64,000 bases of DNA from Pseudomonas putida (GTDB taxonomy: Bacteria; Pseudomonadota; Gammaproteobacteria; Pseudomonadales; Pseudomonadaceae), in assembly GCF_025905425.1 (NCBI RefSeq), contig NZ_CP109603.1, positions 3,674,501 through 3,738,500 of the forward strand, written 5' to 3'. Position 1 is the stretch's first letter. Each line of letters opens with the position of its first letter. The notes under the pieces are model-generated. The model saw only the letters and a list, made by a program, of their open reading frames with translations. It did not search any database and was not told the DNA's origin. This document shows positions 48,871 to 58,635 of the stretch, piece after piece. The translations under genes were made by a program, and so were the position numbers.

Positions 48871-49462
48871 TTACCAGCTGTAGTGAACGCCCAGATTGAC
48901 ACCCCAAGGCTGATCCAGCGCTTTGCCGTTGCTGTAGTCGAAATCGGCAAGCACCTGCAGACGGTCCATCAACGACATGGCCACCCCTACACCCAGCTCG
49001 CCCCGCGAACCAGAAAGATCATTATCGAACCGTAGGAGAAAGCACCCAAACCCACAGCACCGTTAACCAACGCAAACTGTGCATCCCCCGCCGCCGCATG
49101 GATCAGGTGCAGGTTGTTCTCCTGGGTTGGCTCGTTACCACTGCTGCCGACCAGCAGCGTGGCTACCGGTGGCCGTCCCTGTGATATCGAGAAAGTCGCC
49201 TTCACCAGTGCTGAAGTCGGCATCCATGATAAAGGTACCGCTGCCCGACAGGCTGCCAAGGGTCAACCGCTGGTATTGCGTGGCTTCACCAAATCATCCC
49301 CCGCCATCGACAATTGGCCGACCTCACTGTCCTCTACCATATTCCAGCGCCCGCCATCATTGAGCGCCAGCGCCTCGACATTGGTCAGACTGCCGGTAAG
49401 ACTGGCTTGGTTGCCCAATGTCAGTTGGCACTTGAGCCGGAAGCACACTTCAAACAACTGGC
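48871..49462 (-). pseudogene. Pertactin-type autotransporter remnant
   Basis: On the minus strand, pieces in different frames read LTLGNQASLTGSLTNVEALAL and GGRWNMVEDSEVG (passenger helix repeats), then LGSLSGSGTFIMDADFSTGE, GDFLDITG, LLVGSSGNEPTQENNLHLIH (pertactin linker), and finally RGELGVGVAMSLMDRLQVLA with a terminal VNLGVHYSW, the aromatic end of an autotransporter barrel. Three frameshifts are visible, and most of the barrel is missing between the linker and the last strands. The gene is dead. The rest of the gap 48307-49586 outside this and the preceding remnant holds nothing I recognise. Confidence 0.72.
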
Positions 49463-49518
49463 ATTTTTATCAGTTTCAGGCCTGTCTTGTTTGACGCTCA
49501 CGTAGTGACATTGGAAAA

Positions 49519-49545
49519 CAAAAAAGCCCGGCGAACGCGCCCCCA
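49519..49545 (-). terminator. Possible terminator after the first RHS gene
   Basis: On the minus strand a stem GCGAGCG/CGTTCGC (one G-U pair, upstream arm extending to 49554) is followed by CGGGC and six T. It lies about 45 bases after the RHS stop. Confidence 0.35.
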
Positions 49546-49586
49546 ACACGCTCGCACAGGCCCTCAAGAAAAATGAATGCTCAGAA

Positions 49587-52500
49587 TCAACTCTGACCAC
49601 TCAAACGGTCTACCGCATCGTAGTTATAGAACGACGACTCACCGCCCTTCACCACACTCCTTAGTCGGCCGGTGGCATCGTACGCCATGGCCATACCCTC
49701 TCCATCGTCTTCCAGGTTGCCATCAAGGTCATACTTCATCACGACCTTGGGCGTGTAGCCCTCGTAGCTATTGATAATGCTGCTTAATTGCGCGGGGTCT
49801 TCGTTTTCAAAGAAGTACTCAGCTACGTTCTCACCTGGCCGAGCACTGTTTTTGTCGATCAACGAAGTGACGACCAGAATGATATTGTCCAACGCATCGA
49901 ATTCAAAGGCCTGAGCGCTGATCGTATGACCTTGCGGGTCGACAGGTGACAGCGGCCCTGTGCAGTTATAATCATACAAACGGCCGCGGGCCTCATAGGC
50001 ATAGGTCTCGTTGCGCAGCAGTTCACCGTCCTCCTGCTCACCGGCCATTAGGGTCTTCTCGACAATGCGGTCGCACACATCATAGTCTTGCTTCAATGTT
50101 TGGATGTCACCCTTCATATTGAAGCGGCGCAGGGTTTCCCGATCATACTCATCGTACTCAAGCTGGGTCACCAGATAATTATCCCCCTCCTCAGTTCGAA
50201 TGCTTGAGGTTCTGCCAAATGCATCGTATTCAAAGGTCGCGGTGGTCGTCCCCAACGTGGTTTTTTTCAACCGCCCTACGGGGTCATATTCATAGCTTTG
50301 TTGCTGGCCCAGCACGTCGGTATAACTCAACATCCGCTCACGGTAGCTGAACATGTACGACATTTTGTACTGCTCGCCATTCTCTAGGCGTGTCTCCGTC
50401 TTGAGTTGCCCAGTGCTGAAATATTCACGCTGCAGCGTTTGACCATCTTCCGAGCACTCCAGAAGCCGTGCATTTTCTGGATCATAAACATAGTCAGCCG
50501 AAAACTGACTGGAGTCGCGCTTCAACGGCTCTTCACCCAGGACCGGGTTGTACTCATAGTCGACCCATTGTTTGGAGGGCGTAAATACCTTTTCCGGGCG
50601 ATTCTGCCCAGGCTTGAAGTACTGGGTACGTTCGCGCCCGCCGGTCACCGACCGGTATAGCCGTTTGAGGCCGTCGAACGTCTGCGTGCCTAATACAAGA
50701 CCATTGACATCGATGCTTTCGGGAAGGTCATCACTGTCAAAAGTGGCATAGCTGCGGGTCACCTTCGCATCGTCGGGAAGTGTCTGCGTAAGCAGCCGGC
50801 CAAAGGCATCATACTCATTGCGCGTAGTGGCCTGGTCGGCTGCAACTTCCCGTGCCACGCGCCCCAAACCATCGTGGTAATAACGATGCTTGCTGTACGG
50901 CGTCTCGTCGTCTTTTTTTGCATAACGCAGCACATGAGTGGCTTCCTCGAAGCGGTTCAGGTAAGTCACTGAAACACCGCTGACCGCCGAACCGTTCTGC
51001 GCCTCGCGCCAACTGGTCTTGATCGGCAAATACTCCGAGTCAGTCGTACCGATAGGGTCCGTGACTTCAAAGTGCGTGACGCCATCCGGCCCCTTTTCCC
51101 ACGCCGGCTGCCCCCATGCGTCGTAGCCGAACTCGCGTCGCAATGCCAGGTCCACCTTCCGGTGAACCCCTAGGCCATCGACTGCATCGGCCAACCAGTC
51201 GTATTCGGTTTCTTCAGCCAGCTGCCCGTAGGCGTTATAGGTGGCCGAATACGTCTTGCGCATCTGCTGATGTCGCCAAACCTCTTCGCTATCTGCGTCA
51301 AACCGTTCCTCTTCAAAAGCGCGGCCCAGGCCGTCAAGTTTGGAGCGCGTGGTGACGCCCTTGACATCAGACTTGGTCTGAATGGCCGAATTGGCGCCCA
51401 CGGCCAGTGTATAACTGTAGGTGCACGAAGCCCGGTACTTCTCGTCATTGGGTGCAACTGTCTCGCGAACTACGCGAGCCAGCAGGTCATAGGCATAGGC
51501 AATTTCGACATTATTGTCATCACGGTTGAGTAAAGGCTGGCCAATCAACACCGAGTGTTTGAGGGTGACCTGCTTCTCAACGTTGCGGGTTGTCTGGTGG
51601 ATTGTCCCATCTTCCAACTCGACTTCCAGCACTTCACCATGGTCGAAGCCCTCTACGGTTTGGACGGTCACCAACACGGGATGATTCTCTACGGTGCCGG
51701 TTGAATAGGTGAAGCGCGTAGTGGTGTCCTGCTCGCCCATGGTCATGATCGTCTTGGATGGGCGACCATAATCGATCAGGCTCTCTGGCAACTGATAATA
51801 GTCAGTCACTGTCTGGCGCTGCAGTGTCAGCGCCGAACCCTCTTCACTGAACAGTGACTCGTCATACGGCGCAACCCAGTACGCGTTGACAAATGCAGGC
51901 AAGCCCCCAGACACGGGAATTGGGTCGAGGGCTTTGTACTTGAACACTGTTCGCAAGGTAACGGCGTTGCCTTCACCCTTGTCAGATGGCTTAACAGTCT
52001 GGCTTTTCCGATAGCACGTAAAGCCATACGGGTCAGCTGGACAAGTGACTTCGTCATCGTTTTTTTCACCGGTTGCAGGGTAGAACTCATGAACGGTTTC
52101 CACCCCCGTGGCAGCCACTTCGCGGACCAGGTTGCCAAACAGGTCATAGTCCGTCGTGTGTTCCTCCACCCCCTGCGCTGGCTGATCTCCGATTTTCCAC
52201 CGTTTGGTCGTCTTGCTGGGCAACTGGAAGTTATCGGGTTGGTCCTTGAACGATTTCGCCGAATCACCGTGGTAAAGCGTGGTGATGGTCAGAACGTGCT
52301 GGGCCTGCGCAAACGCCTCCTCAGTGTTGAGGTGGAAACGGTCATAGGTTCGGGTGACCGTGCGGTCCGCTTGCCCTGGGCATTGCTGGGTGGTTTTGCT
52401 CCAGTATTTGAAGTTTGCGTTAGCCACCTCGTACAGGTTGTCACGCCCGTTGTCCCGCCAGGTAATGCCACTGCCATTGCCCAAGAAGTTCTCCGGGGAA

Positions 52501-53408
52501 TAGTCGTACAGCGTATGCATTTGCGCTTGGTCAAACCCCGGGATGACACGATGGCGCTTGACCCGCGGCAAGTACCTGTTGACACCGGGAAGCTGATGAC
52601 CCGGATCGCCCTCAAAGCCATAGTCGATGTATTCCACAGCACCGCTGGGCGAGCGGAGTTGGCTGATGCATGTCTGCCCGTGCACGACTCGATAAGTAAA
52701 CTCCCAGTAAGCCTGCTCACTGGTCGGCAGCACCACCCGGTTGAGTTGCCGGCCGCTGAACTTGAGGGTATAGCTTGCCTGCACAGCGGGGTGATCCGGG
52801 TGCAGGGTAATGATCATATCCCCTGGATACTCGATCAAAAGCAGACGCCGCCCTGGCTTCCCTTCCACGCCGCCATCGCGTACCTCGCGCAGGCAATACG
52901 CGCCTCGATGCTGTGGATTATCGACATAGCTCAAGTCGATCCAGTGCCCCGAGGGCGCGTAGATCCGTGTCGGCAGTGCCACCTTTTTCTCGCCACTGCC
53001 CATGCTTTCGAGCACCTCCACCAGACCGGTGCGGTGCACTACCCGGAAGCGCCCTTCGCCGTCCTTATGGAAGTGGAAGGTGTCGAGTTTTTTCTCGCTG
53101 ATGCTTTCGATGCCATCCACGGTAAAGCGCTCGCCGGTATACAGCGACAGCGCACCGCCGCCGTCTGGGTAGGCATGCTCGATAAAGCTGGTGAGATTAA
53201 GATCCCACCCTTCGCCATAACCCGTATCCCCCGCCCCCATTGAACTATACGAAAGGCGTAAAGGAAGGTTCGGGCCAATAAGGTTGTTGCCCTGCAACTC
53301 CGGTATCGCAATGCTCAAGCTGTACTGGCCGGTACGCGGGTCAACACTATTGTCAATAAAACTGAGAAAATTGAATGCATTGGAATGCACTGCAGTCTTG
53401 GCTGCCAT
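49587..53408 (-). CDS. RHS/YD-repeat protein without RHS core (TccC-like shell)
   Basis: The 1273-residue protein has no signal peptide. The first 380 residues (DPRTGQYSLSIAIP, YGEGWDLNLTSFIEH, ERFTVDGIESISEKKLDTFH) are close to the N-terminus of the second RHS protein at 59842. After that come YD repeats (YDAFGR, YDPVGRLKK, YEYNPV, YDLDGNL, YDATGRL). It ends YNYDAVDRLSGQS, exactly where the second protein continues into its core, so it lacks the self-cleaving core and toxin tip. Such shells encapsulate toxins in Tc and Rhs systems. AAGGTGA precedes the ATG. It lies 40 bases after the 990-residue gene in one operon. Confidence 0.88.
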   Translation of the reverse strand: MAAKTAVHSNAFNFLSFIDNSVDPRTGQYSLSIAIPELQGNNLIGPNLPLRLSYSSMGAGDTGYGEGWDLNLTSFIEHAYPDGGGALSLYTGERFTVDGIESISEKKLDTFHFHKDGEGRFRVVHRTGLVEVLESMGSGEKKVALPTRIYAPSGHWIDLSYVDNPQHRGAYCLREVRDGGVEGKPGRRLLLIEYPGDMIITLHPDHPAVQASYTLKFSGRQLNRVVLPTSEQAYWEFTYRVVHGQTCISQLRSPSGAVEYIDYGFEGDPGHQLPGVNRYLPRVKRHRVIPGFDQAQMHTLYDYSPENFLGNGSGITWRDNGRDNLYEVANANFKYWSKTTQQCPGQADRTVTRTYDRFHLNTEEAFAQAQHVLTITTLYHGDSAKSFKDQPDNFQLPSKTTKRWKIGDQPAQGVEEHTTDYDLFGNLVREVAATGVETVHEFYPATGEKNDDEVTCPADPYGFTCYRKSQTVKPSDKGEGNAVTLRTVFKYKALDPIPVSGGLPAFVNAYWVAPYDESLFSEEGSALTLQRQTVTDYYQLPESLIDYGRPSKTIMTMGEQDTTTRFTYSTGTVENHPVLVTVQTVEGFDHGEVLEVELEDGTIHQTTRNVEKQVTLKHSVLIGQPLLNRDDNNVEIAYAYDLLARVVRETVAPNDEKYRASCTYSYTLAVGANSAIQTKSDVKGVTTRSKLDGLGRAFEEERFDADSEEVWRHQQMRKTYSATYNAYGQLAEETEYDWLADAVDGLGVHRKVDLALRREFGYDAWGQPAWEKGPDGVTHFEVTDPIGTTDSEYLPIKTSWREAQNGSAVSGVSVTYLNRFEEATHVLRYAKKDDETPYSKHRYYHDGLGRVAREVAADQATTRNEYDAFGRLLTQTLPDDAKVTRSYATFDSDDLPESIDVNGLVLGTQTFDGLKRLYRSVTGGRERTQYFKPGQNRPEKVFTPSKQWVDYEYNPVLGEEPLKRDSSQFSADYVYDPENARLLECSEDGQTLQREYFSTGQLKTETRLENGEQYKMSYMFSYRERMLSYTDVLGQQQSYEYDPVGRLKKTTLGTTTATFEYDAFGRTSSIRTEEGDNYLVTQLEYDEYDRETLRRFNMKGDIQTLKQDYDVCDRIVEKTLMAGEQEDGELLRNETYAYEARGRLYDYNCTGPLSPVDPQGHTISAQAFEFDALDNIILVVTSLIDKNSARPGENVAEYFFENEDPAQLSSIINSYEGYTPKVVMKYDLDGNLEDDGEGMAMAYDATGRLRSVVKGGESSFYNYDAVDRLSGQS

Positions 53409-53448
53409 ATCACGATCACCTTGCGTCAGAGATTAATTAACCTGCACC

Positions 53449-56421
53449 TCAACGAACATCAAAAGCAAGCTTGTCTCGGCTTCCTGGCGTTTTATCAGGC
53501 AAATGAAACTTGATGGTCAACTTATGCCAGTTGCCGTTCTGATCCATCAGGTCAACCGCTAAAGGTTGTTCCAGCGGCGCACGCAACCGCTCGGAAAGTT
53601 GCTGTTCCTCATCGTAGATCAGTGGCAAATCAGAGACCCGATGCAGTGCGAAACATACTTCGCCTGATCCGGGTTTGCTGTCCTGCACCAGTTCGGTATC
53701 GAGATAAGAATCACTGCCAGTCTGCTTCTTGGTTAACGCTTGCAGCAATCCATCATGCACCAATTCTTTGGTGGGGTCCTGAGGGTTATCTTCTTGCCTG
53801 CTGACCTCTGGGTCATACGGGGTAAACGAATAGCCGGTGAAACTGCAAGACTGCTCAGCCCGCTGATTCGTCTCCCAGCGAAGCATCGATACCCTTTCTT
53901 CAGGGAACCGGAGCCTTATAAACTTCAACGTTTGGAAATCATCGCCCTTTTCACCCGCCAGCACCCAATAATCCGTTGTATCCCACACATTACCGAAGTC
54001 TTCTGGTTCCTCCCCCGCCCAACCTTTTACAGGCTTGCGAGTGAGTTTATATGCATCCTTAAACGCTGGCGGGCGCTCGGCAGTCACATCAACCTTAGAG
54101 CCCCCTAGATTGTAATCAACAGACCGATACACGACGTTATCGTCCCCTTTGAACTCGGCAGCCACAGTAATGAGCCCCAATGCCGTGCTCTGCAGGAACA
54201 ATCGTGCGTACCTAGCGCTTTCTTCTCCGAGGGGGTCAACCTGCCGGGTACGTGAACGGGTTCCTACCTTATTGCGCTTTCGGCTCACCGCCCAGTTGTC
54301 GGTACCGGGTTCGAGGCCTTCATCGTCTTCCAGGCCTGGTAGAAATTCGAGAAGCCTCCCGGTTTCTACGTTATACAGTTTAAGGCTGTCCAACTCCGCG
54401 TCACTAATGGGCGGGGAGATTGCCGTTCCATCAACTTTTGTTTCGATCTTTATCCGCACCTCTATTTGTTGCATGCCATTGGCGTAGCACTTATCACTAC
54501 TCAACACTTCAAGGCTAAAAACATCAATCTCTTCCCAATTGGTGACCGACGGATTGGCAGCCAAGACGGGGCGGTGTTCAATGATTGCATAACCTGTATC
54601 GAAACCCTCGTTGTCGAGCATGACCACACTGACAGGCGTTTTTGCAGCCTGGGGCGGCGTGTAGTTGCCACTGTTGTCGATTTCGCCTTCGCCGAACACA
54701 TGCCAGGTTGCGCGGGGCGGCGTGGCGCTTGCAACACTGAAGGGCACTACGCTATTGGACCTGTAGCTCGAGACATAGAAAGGCTGTACCGAGAACCGCT
54801 GCGGCCAGTTAACGATCACTACAGTGGCCTCGCTAAAGGCCTTCGTTTTACTGTCTGTTACGCGAATCATTTGAAAAAGAATTTCGGGGATGTCGTCCTC
54901 GATTTTCTTTGGTGTAAACCTGGCGTTCCCGTTACCCAGATCTTCCAGCGTGCCCAGGCTTTCTTTATAAGAAAACGGTTGTTGGCGCTTGCCGCTACTG
55001 ATTGCACGCGCTGGACCGCGCGAAGTGCGCAACACCTCTGGCGTATCGACCAGTGCCCATTGCAGCGTGCCCCCGTCGGTCGTTGAGGCCGACAGCAGAA
55101 TAGGCACCGGCTGCGCTGAAGTCGTCATGATACGGGGCGTTATCTGTACCGGTTTTGAGCTCTCGACCAGTAGCGCGCTGCGCGATTGCTCGCCACCGCT
55201 GGCATCTACGTAGTGGCCGGTCACCCGTGAGATCTGATTGTCCGCAATGAATGTGTCTGCAGAGCCAGACTGATACAGCCCGGCTGGGCTGATGGTGCCA
55301 CTGGCCGAGGCACGCATCAGGTTTACCGTTGCCCAGCGGGTAATGGGTTTGTCACCCTTGAGCGTGAAAGGTAACGTTTTCAGTGCCACGCTGGTCGCCG
55401 TGGACGGATCAACACGATAAGTATCGGCGGTGGGGGCGATATGACCAAAACCGACGATATCTGCCGGCTCTAACTTGTCGGCGTCTTTGTACGCATAACC
55501 ATGCGCATTGGGCATGCGAACTGGCCTGAACACTTGTTTCAAGGGGTCGCCGTTTTTCCCTTTATTGACCGGGTCCAGTAACAGCGTGCACGAGTAGTCC
55601 GAGCCCGCAGCAGCAGTGCCGGGGATGATATACGGGAAATCGTCAGCTGCGGGGGGAAGTGTGCCTTGCAGTAAATGCGTGCGTGATTGCATCATCACTA
55701 CCACGGCACCATCGCCTTCGTTGGCAGCCTTGTCCTTAAAGGCCTTGGCGGTCTTGGAACCCCAGGGGGCCATCTGGGTCAAGACCTTGGCGCTCAGGGG
55801 AGATAACGCACTGTAGTCCTCACGGTCGAACTGCGCCAACACGTAAGATTGACGATAACTCGGCTGGGTCAACCAATGGCCGAATACCGCCTTGCCGATC
55901 TGTTTCGAAGCATAAGGGGTGGTGCCGAGTTCACATTCGAGCGTATCGGTACGCGCGTCGGAAAGCACCAGCATCAAGTGAGTGAATCGACTCGTAGCGC
56001 TCTGTTGCAGTTTAAGTTCGGCCTGGGCGCTGATGGCATAGCCCATGGCTTCATTGAGGGGGTAAGCCCTGAGAACAATAGGGGGGCTGCCGGGCAAATG
56101 GGCATGCTGAATATAGTCTCCGGAAATGATATTCAACCGAACCGTTGTGTCCGCCGAGAGCAGAGTCGCTTCTTCAAACGACAGTTGTGGAGGCCCCAGC
56201 ACCAGATTACGGAACTCGCCGCGTAGTTGCCCGCCCTCGTCAAGGTCGAACGAATGGCTCATGGGCTCGATATAGGCGCCGGACGCATACCCCTGCAAAA
56301 ACTGATCACGCAGCAGCACATTAAGATGACGTCGCTCAAATGAAGCGATGGCACCCCAGCCGCGCATGACTGAACCGTTGCTCAGGCGCTTCAGGATACT
56401 TTCTTTAGAAAGGTCGGACAT
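53449..56421 (-). CDS. Unknown 990-residue protein of the RHS locus
   Basis: I do not recognise a named family. There is no signal peptide or membrane helix, so it is probably cytoplasmic or released by a non-Sec route. Residues 19-22 are MRGW followed by SFERRHLNVLL. Several Ig-like stretches follow, with G-x-I-S/D-x-x-G-x-Y patterns (GTISPAGLYQSGS near 375, GEIDNSGNYTPP near 575). MRGW and the W-x-V...G-N-Y-T-P module recur in the 502-residue protein at 42260. AGGAG lies six bases before the ATG at 56421. It sits between the Ig-repeat gene and the RHS shell gene in one minus-strand operon. Confidence 0.82.
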   Translation of the reverse strand: MSDLSKESILKRLSNGSVMRGWGAIASFERRHLNVLLRDQFLQGYASGAYIEPMSHSFDLDEGGQLRGEFRNLVLGPPQLSFEEATLLSADTTVRLNIISGDYIQHAHLPGSPPIVLRAYPLNEAMGYAISAQAELKLQQSATSRFTHLMLVLSDARTDTLECELGTTPYASKQIGKAVFGHWLTQPSYRQSYVLAQFDREDYSALSPLSAKVLTQMAPWGSKTAKAFKDKAANEGDGAVVVMMQSRTHLLQGTLPPAADDFPYIIPGTAAAGSDYSCTLLLDPVNKGKNGDPLKQVFRPVRMPNAHGYAYKDADKLEPADIVGFGHIAPTADTYRVDPSTATSVALKTLPFTLKGDKPITRWATVNLMRASASGTISPAGLYQSGSADTFIADNQISRVTGHYVDASGGEQSRSALLVESSKPVQITPRIMTTSAQPVPILLSASTTDGGTLQWALVDTPEVLRTSRGPARAISSGKRQQPFSYKESLGTLEDLGNGNARFTPKKIEDDIPEILFQMIRVTDSKTKAFSEATVVIVNWPQRFSVQPFYVSSYRSNSVVPFSVASATPPRATWHVFGEGEIDNSGNYTPPQAAKTPVSVVMLDNEGFDTGYAIIEHRPVLAANPSVTNWEEIDVFSLEVLSSDKCYANGMQQIEVRIKIETKVDGTAISPPISDAELDSLKLYNVETGRLLEFLPGLEDDEGLEPGTDNWAVSRKRNKVGTRSRTRQVDPLGEESARYARLFLQSTALGLITVAAEFKGDDNVVYRSVDYNLGGSKVDVTAERPPAFKDAYKLTRKPVKGWAGEEPEDFGNVWDTTDYWVLAGEKGDDFQTLKFIRLRFPEERVSMLRWETNQRAEQSCSFTGYSFTPYDPEVSRQEDNPQDPTKELVHDGLLQALTKKQTGSDSYLDTELVQDSKPGSGEVCFALHRVSDLPLIYDEEQQLSERLRAPLEQPLAVDLMDQNGNWHKLTIKFHLPDKTPGSRDKLAFDVR

Positions 56422-56547
56422 GATCAACTCCTTGCCTCGTCAGGTGCACGAAGCACGACTGACTGTTTTAACGACGACTGAATTTTTACGAGGGCTAGCC
56501 AAGGCCTAAAAAAACGTTGCCCGGCTGTTTTTTTGCGTCTTTCATGA

Positions 56548-58383
56548 TTACTTCCTGAGCGTCAAGTTGAGCCTTGGGAATTCGCGCCACACCTGACCAT
56601 CGAAAGTAGTACTCGCCCACACGGAGAACTGCCTATCAAATGCCAACGTCTGCAACACGTCGTACTTAAGCGCTTCTTGCACCCCGCTTACGTGCTCCTG
56701 TTGGCTCACGGGCACTGCGTTGCGCAGGGTCTCGGAAATAACTTCACCTTGCGGGTCCACCCCCGTCAGGTGAATACTCAGTGGGTGGCCTTCGTTGATG
56801 AAAACCCAGGGATCCAGCGTCAAAGAGGCGCCTGCAGGCGTGAGTTTAAGTTCGCCGCCAGTATTCGCTTCGGGGCATTGAATGCGTGAATAGGCGGTTG
56901 CAGCCAGCGGCGCTATCAGCAGCCGTAATGGAGGGCTCTCCCAATAGAGCGCGGCGTCTTTATCCACAATCCGGTAGAAGACATCAAAGCGCCTGGACTC
57001 ATCTTTATCAGTCTCGCCCATATTGGCGGCGACAAAGTCAACCGGTACATTACAGACTATCGGCTCGTCTGGATCGTCTACAGCCGGGACTTCAATGACT
57101 GTTCGCCCGCCATTCGCGTGGCCGTGCCAATGCACGTCATAATGCTCCCCCGGGCGAAGCTTCGGCTGTGGAGGAATGATGACAAATGCGCCGTTACGCC
57201 GCAGTTTGGAGGCATCAATCTGGTAGTTTTCTGCCCCTGCCCCCGAACTGGCATCTCTGACAGTGGGCATGGGTGGTGTTGCACGTGGTGCCTCGACCTT
57301 CAGCAACAACATCTGCGAACTCAAGGCATGGCCGGCGCGGCTGAATTGATAGAACACCTCAGCGTCACCTACGCTTTCGTTCAACACTTTTTGCTCAATA
57401 GTGAACCTGAAATGTTCAGTAACCAGGCTGCTTTCGTCCAGCCGTACGACTTGTTGCACTTGCTTCTTATTGGAAGACCACACCAGCACCAGGTAGTCGC
57501 CAACCGCCCGATCCTTGTAGGCGTCAATCACGATGGGCAAACCGTTAAGAAAGTTACCCGGGTCAATCACATCGCTGCCGCCATCCCCAGCCTTCGGCAC
57601 CGGCAACAAGGTGCTTGGTTCAATCGCGCTTTGGATCGTGAACGTTTCAGGGCGCGACGGCTCAAGCACTTCATCCCCTTTCAGGGTTATCTGATAGCTG
57701 ATCTCGACGCGACCGCCTGTGCCGACCGTATTCAGTTGCGAATCGGGGAGATTCCATTCAAGGGGTTCGCCATTGAAGCGTTGTACATCGGACAGCTGCC
57801 TTTTATAAGGAGATAACTCAGCGCCGCTACTTCTGAATCGTCGCACGGTCATTTCAACCGTGTCGCCCTCTTGTATAGCCTGATACGCGGCTACCACCAC
57901 ACGCAGGTCTGCAGATTGCCTGACGATGACGCGCTCATGCGCCTCAAGCACGTGAACAACCGGAAGCTTTTCTGCGGCTATACCCAGGCCACGCAAACCG
58001 ATATAGCAAAACTGCCGCAGTGACTCTTCACTTTTCTGCCCGGCTTGATTGACAATTTGATATGAGTAAAGGCCAACCCCCCCTTTGGCACGTTCGAGTA
58101 TGTCGTTAGCGATTTCAACCACAACTTCAGCCGGGTTCGCTACGGGTACACCGTCCCCGGCAAAATCGAAGGGATGACCGCTCGCCCCCACCGCACGCCA
58201 GTTGGAAATAAGTGTATCGCCCTGCTCAACATCGGCACCGCGGATGAAAACTTTCAGATTCTTACCTTGCAGCGCATCAACGTCCACCTCCATATTTTCG
58301 GTCAACCCGTCGATAATGGGCAGTGGATTTATGACGCGAGCGTCAGTGCGCGTTTCAGCATCGCTGCGTTTATTTAAATTCAT
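56548..58383 (-). CDS. 611-residue protein of about five Ig-like repeats
   Basis: The protein consists of about five tandem units of 100-120 residues (about 20-140, 145-265, 280-390, 395-505, 510-611). Each has a start like LPIIDGLTE / LPVVHVLEAH / LPIVIDAYKD, a G-D-x-(V/L) and W or F in the middle, and a strand pattern like V-x-V-x-Y-x-(I/V) near the end. That is typical of beta-sandwich adhesin-like modules. No signal peptide is present. GGGAGAG precedes the ATG at 58383. It is first in the minus-strand operon and divergent from the 395-residue gene. Confidence 0.82.
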   Translation of the reverse strand: MNLNKRSDAETRTDARVINPLPIIDGLTENMEVDVDALQGKNLKVFIRGADVEQGDTLISNWRAVGASGHPFDFAGDGVPVANPAEVVVEIANDILERAKGGVGLYSYQIVNQAGQKSEESLRQFCYIGLRGLGIAAEKLPVVHVLEAHERVIVRQSADLRVVVAAYQAIQEGDTVEMTVRRFRSSGAELSPYKRQLSDVQRFNGEPLEWNLPDSQLNTVGTGGRVEISYQITLKGDEVLEPSRPETFTIQSAIEPSTLLPVPKAGDGGSDVIDPGNFLNGLPIVIDAYKDRAVGDYLVLVWSSNKKQVQQVVRLDESSLVTEHFRFTIEQKVLNESVGDAEVFYQFSRAGHALSSQMLLLKVEAPRATPPMPTVRDASSGAGAENYQIDASKLRRNGAFVIIPPQPKLRPGEHYDVHWHGHANGGRTVIEVPAVDDPDEPIVCNVPVDFVAANMGETDKDESRRFDVFYRIVDKDAALYWESPPLRLLIAPLAATAYSRIQCPEANTGGELKLTPAGASLTLDPWVFINEGHPLSIHLTGVDPQGEVISETLRNAVPVSQQEHVSGVQEALKYDVLQTLAFDRQFSVWASTTFDGQVWREFPRLNLTLRK

Positions 58384-58635
58384 TGTTAACTCTCCCTCTC
58401 TGGCCTGGGAGAGTTCTACGCCAAGCCCCGATGCTTGCCTACTGACAAAAATACTAGGTTCATGCATTTGCCCTGGGCGTTAGCCGGGCTACAGGCCGCC
58501 CCTCTGCCTAGCATTTCTGCCAGGTGTCAACGCCCCACCCGTCAATTACGCTGCAGATTGCATGGCCGCCTGAGCGGCTTTCACTGCGTTTCAACATTAT
58601 CGAATCCACCGAACATGCAAAGGACTAGAACTACC

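Noticed and set aside
52089..53243. Antisense frame in the first RHS gene, mirrored at 59827-60393 in the second
   Set aside because: Their similarity (for example RQRTATLGVGMLDI) is only the reverse image of the homologous RHS N-termini.
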